NCBI GenBank assembly: GCA_014238625.1
Contig: JABAAS010000025.1
Span: 1 to 12,003, forward strand
Source: Alphaproteobacteria bacterium
GTDB taxonomy: Bacteria; Pseudomonadota; Alphaproteobacteria; JABAAW01
DNA: 12,003 nucleotides
Direction of reading: 5' to 3'
Below are positions 10,315 through 12,003 of the stretch, piece after piece. The notes under the pieces were generated by a model. It was not told where the DNA came from. It searched no databases and worked only from the letters and a program-made list of their open reading frames with translations. How positions within the stretch are numbered: the first letter of the stretch is position 1; the number at the start of each line of letters is the position of its first letter. The translations under genes were made by a program, and so were the position numbers.

Positions 10315-12003
10315 TTATTTAGTTTTTGCGCAAATTCCCTCGGTTATGTTTGGAGGCACTTGTGCGTATGAATCGAAGAGCATGCTATATTGTGCTCGCC
10401 CTTGGCTCATTGAGCGCAAGTTATTGACATATCCGAACATGTTTGCGAGTGGCACTCTAGCGTCGATGACTCTAGCGTTTCCTCTCTGGTCCATCGCGCC
10501 GACCTGCCCTCTACGGGAGTTTAGATCTCCGATGATGTCGCCCATATAATCTTCTGGAGTTACGACCTCGACCTTCATTATGGGCTCCAAGAGTTTTGCG
10601 CCAGCTTTTGGCATTGCTTCTCGAAAAGCGGCTCTAGCTGCTATCTCGAAGGCTAGCACTGAAGAATCTACATCGTGATGCGCGCCATCGAAGAGGGTTG
10701 CTTTTACGTCGATAACTGGATAGCCGGCGATGACTCCATTTCCCATAGCCTGTCGCAAGCCTTTTTCGACTCCTGGAATATATTCTTTTGGCACGGCGCC
10801 GCCGATTATTTTGCTTACAAAGTTAAAGCCCGAGCCTTTTTCGGCAGGCTCGAAGATGAGAGCTATTCGAGCGAATTGTCCCGCGCCGCCGGTTTGTTTT
10901 TTGTGGGTATAGTCTATTTCGGTTTTTTGTGTAATTGTTTCGCGGTATGCGACTTGAGGAGGTCCGACATCTGCCTCGACCTTGAACTCTCGCTTCATTC
11001 GATCGACGATAATTTCGAGATGCAACTCTCCCATCCCTTTTATGATTGTCTGGCCGCTTTCTTCGTCTGATGCGACACGGAAACTAGGGTCTTCGCTTGC
11101 GAGTCTCCCTAGTGCGATTCCCATTTTTTCTTGGTCGGCTTTTGTTTTCGGCTCTACGGCGACTTCGATGACGGGCTCTGGGAAGACCATTCTCTCGAGC
11201 ACGACGGGATCGGCACCATCGCATAGCGTATCACCTGTAGTTGTGTCTTTCAGTCCGCATAGAGCGATGATGTCGCCGGCGCATGCTTCTTTGACATCCT
11301 CGCGTGAGTTCGAGTGCATCAGCAACATTCGCCCGACTCTTTCTTTTTTGTCTTTGACAGTGTTTAGCAGCTGCATACCTGAGGATATTTTTCCGGAATA
11401 GACTCTAGCGAAGGTAAGAGATCCTACGAAAGGATCGTTCATTATTTTGAATGCGAGCAAAGAAGGAGACTCTTCGTCTTTTGCCTCGCGAGTAATTTTT
11501 GTGCCATTGCTCTGCTCTCCTTCGACGGGAGGCAGGTCTTTTGGCGATGGCAGGTATTTCACGACTGCATCGAGTAAGGGCTGCACGCCTTTATTTTTGA
11601 ATGCGCTACCGCATAGCACTGGCACATGCTTACCGGCGATAGTTCCCTTACGAATGCAAGCCTCGAGCGTTTTTTCGTCTGGCATTTTTCCGTCGAGGTA
11701 TTTTTCCATAGCCTCATCGTCATTTTCGAGAGCCAGCTCGACCATCTCCTCGCGTGCTTTTTCAGCTTTTTCGCGCATTTCTGGGGGTATTTCTTCCTCG
11801 ATCACTTCTGCGCCGAGTTTTTCTTCTTTCCATCTTAGAGCTTTAGTTTGCACGAGGTCGATGATTCCTTGGAAGTTTTCTTCCGCCCCCCATGGTAGCT
11901 GTAGCAGTATAGCTGTAGCTCCTAGTCTTTCTTTGATCATAGTGACACATCGTTCAAAATCGGCACCCATTCGATCCATTTTATTTATGAAAGCCATCCG
12001 CGG
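10315..12003 (-). CDS. fusA: Translation elongation factor G, N-terminal part cut by window edge
   Basis: EF-G drives translocation and, with RRF, ribosome recycling. The visible 562 residues begin at PRMAFINKMDRMGADF, so roughly the first 133 (G1-G3) lie outside the window. Counting from the first full codon, G4 NKMDR is at 7-11 and G5 SAF at 133-135. Domain II follows (FKIMNDPFVGSLTFARVYSG in parts), then domain III with MGELHLEIIVDRMKREF (about 325-341), domain IV with KKQTGGAGQFARIAL and the tip loop HHDVDSS (442-448), and domain V with LLEPIMKVEVVTPEDYMGD and GDLNSRRG. The wording is alphaproteobacterial. The tip loop has His where Tyr is usual before the conserved His. Ends in TAA, 211 nt before tuf. 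The frame stays open to the window edge, so the internal ATG at 11997 is not the start. Confidence 0.98.
   Translation of the reverse strand, partial: PRMAFINKMDRMGADFERCVTMIKERLGATAILLQLPWGAEENFQGIIDLVQTKALRWKEEKLGAEVIEEEIPPEMREKAEKAREEMVELALENDDEAMEKYLDGKMPDEKTLEACIRKGTIAGKHVPVLCGSAFKNKGVQPLLDAVVKYLPSPKDLPPVEGEQSNGTKITREAKDEESPSLLAFKIMNDPFVGSLTFARVYSGKISSGMQLLNTVKDKKERVGRMLLMHSNSREDVKEACAGDIIALCGLKDTTTGDTLCDGADPVVLERMVFPEPVIEVAVEPKTKADQEKMGIALGRLASEDPSFRVASDEESGQTIIKGMGELHLEIIVDRMKREFKVEADVGPPQVAYRETITQKTEIDYTHKKQTGGAGQFARIALIFEPAEKGSGFNFVSKIIGGAVPKEYIPGVEKGLRQAMGNGVIAGYPVIDVKATLFDGAHHDVDSSVLAFEIAARAAFREAMPKAGAKLLEPIMKVEVVTPEDYMGDIIGDLNSRRGQVGAMDQRGNARVIDARVPLANMFGYVNNLRSMSQGRAQYSMLFDSYAQVPPNITEGICAKTK

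Noticed and set aside
11992..11997. ATG at 11997 as the start of a short fusA
   Set aside because: The frame stays open to the window edge with Pro-Arg before it, matching the PRIAFVNKMDR context of intact EF-G, so this is an internal methionine.
1..12003. Search for an unknown multi-gene system, mobile element, CRISPR array or RNA gene
   Set aside because: Every coding stretch is explained by a conserved translation gene in canonical order, and no spacer exceeds 211 nt; nothing supports an additional system.

Overview
The window is a nearly gap-free stretch of the bacterial translation-gene cluster, all on the minus strand. Read in the direction of transcription (high to low coordinates) it holds the 3' part of fusA (EF-G), tuf (EF-Tu), then the whole S10 operon (rpsJ, rplC, rplD, rplW, rplB, rpsS, rplV, rpsC, rplP, rpmC, rpsQ) and the first part of the spc operon (rplN, rplX, rplE, rpsN, rpsH, rplF, and rplR, which runs off the left edge). 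The order is the classical str-S10-spc order with no insertion or loss.

EF-G wording such as THKKQTGGAGQF, EPIMKVEVVTPEDYMGD and NMFGYVNNLRSMSQGRAQ, L3 wording such as LRATHGVSVSHRSMGSTG, L22 MLRTSPQKLN and EF-Tu NKVD all point to an alphaproteobacterium. I cannot name a family. The base composition is moderate, the genetic code is standard (TAA, TGA and TAG stops all occur), and no mobile element, tRNA, rRNA or CRISPR array is visible. No gene-free stretch exceeds 300 bases; the longest are fusA-tuf (211 nt) and tuf-rpsJ (97 nt).

Layout: 10315-12003 fusA (partial); 10104-10314 spacer with three tandem 14-bp AT-rich units, the likeliest place for a tuf promoter; 8913-10103 tuf; 8816-8912 A-rich spacer without a visible terminator; 3427-8815 S10 operon genes; 1-3409 rpsQ to rplR. 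Many junctions are coupled by stop/start overlaps (ATGA, GTGA or TGATG at rplC/rplD, rplD/rplW, rplP/rpmC, rpsQ/rplN, rplN/rplX, rplF/rplR). Genes behind longer spacers (rpsJ, rplV, rplP, rplE, rpsH) mostly lack a Shine-Dalgarno sequence and have A-rich, G-poor leaders instead.

The products are ordinary in their cores: two elongation-factor GTPases and 18 ribosomal proteins expressed together for ribosome assembly and elongation. The unusual part lies at the edges of the proteins. L3, L5, L22, L29, S17 and S3 carry polar, Q/N/S/K/E-rich low-complexity additions, several built on short tandem DNA repeats: 12-bp units in rpsQ and rplC, and a 13-bp unit at the end of rpmC that is read in all three frames. 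I see no new multi-gene system here; the repeat-driven elaboration of ribosomal proteins and the tuf upstream repeats are the points most worth checking.
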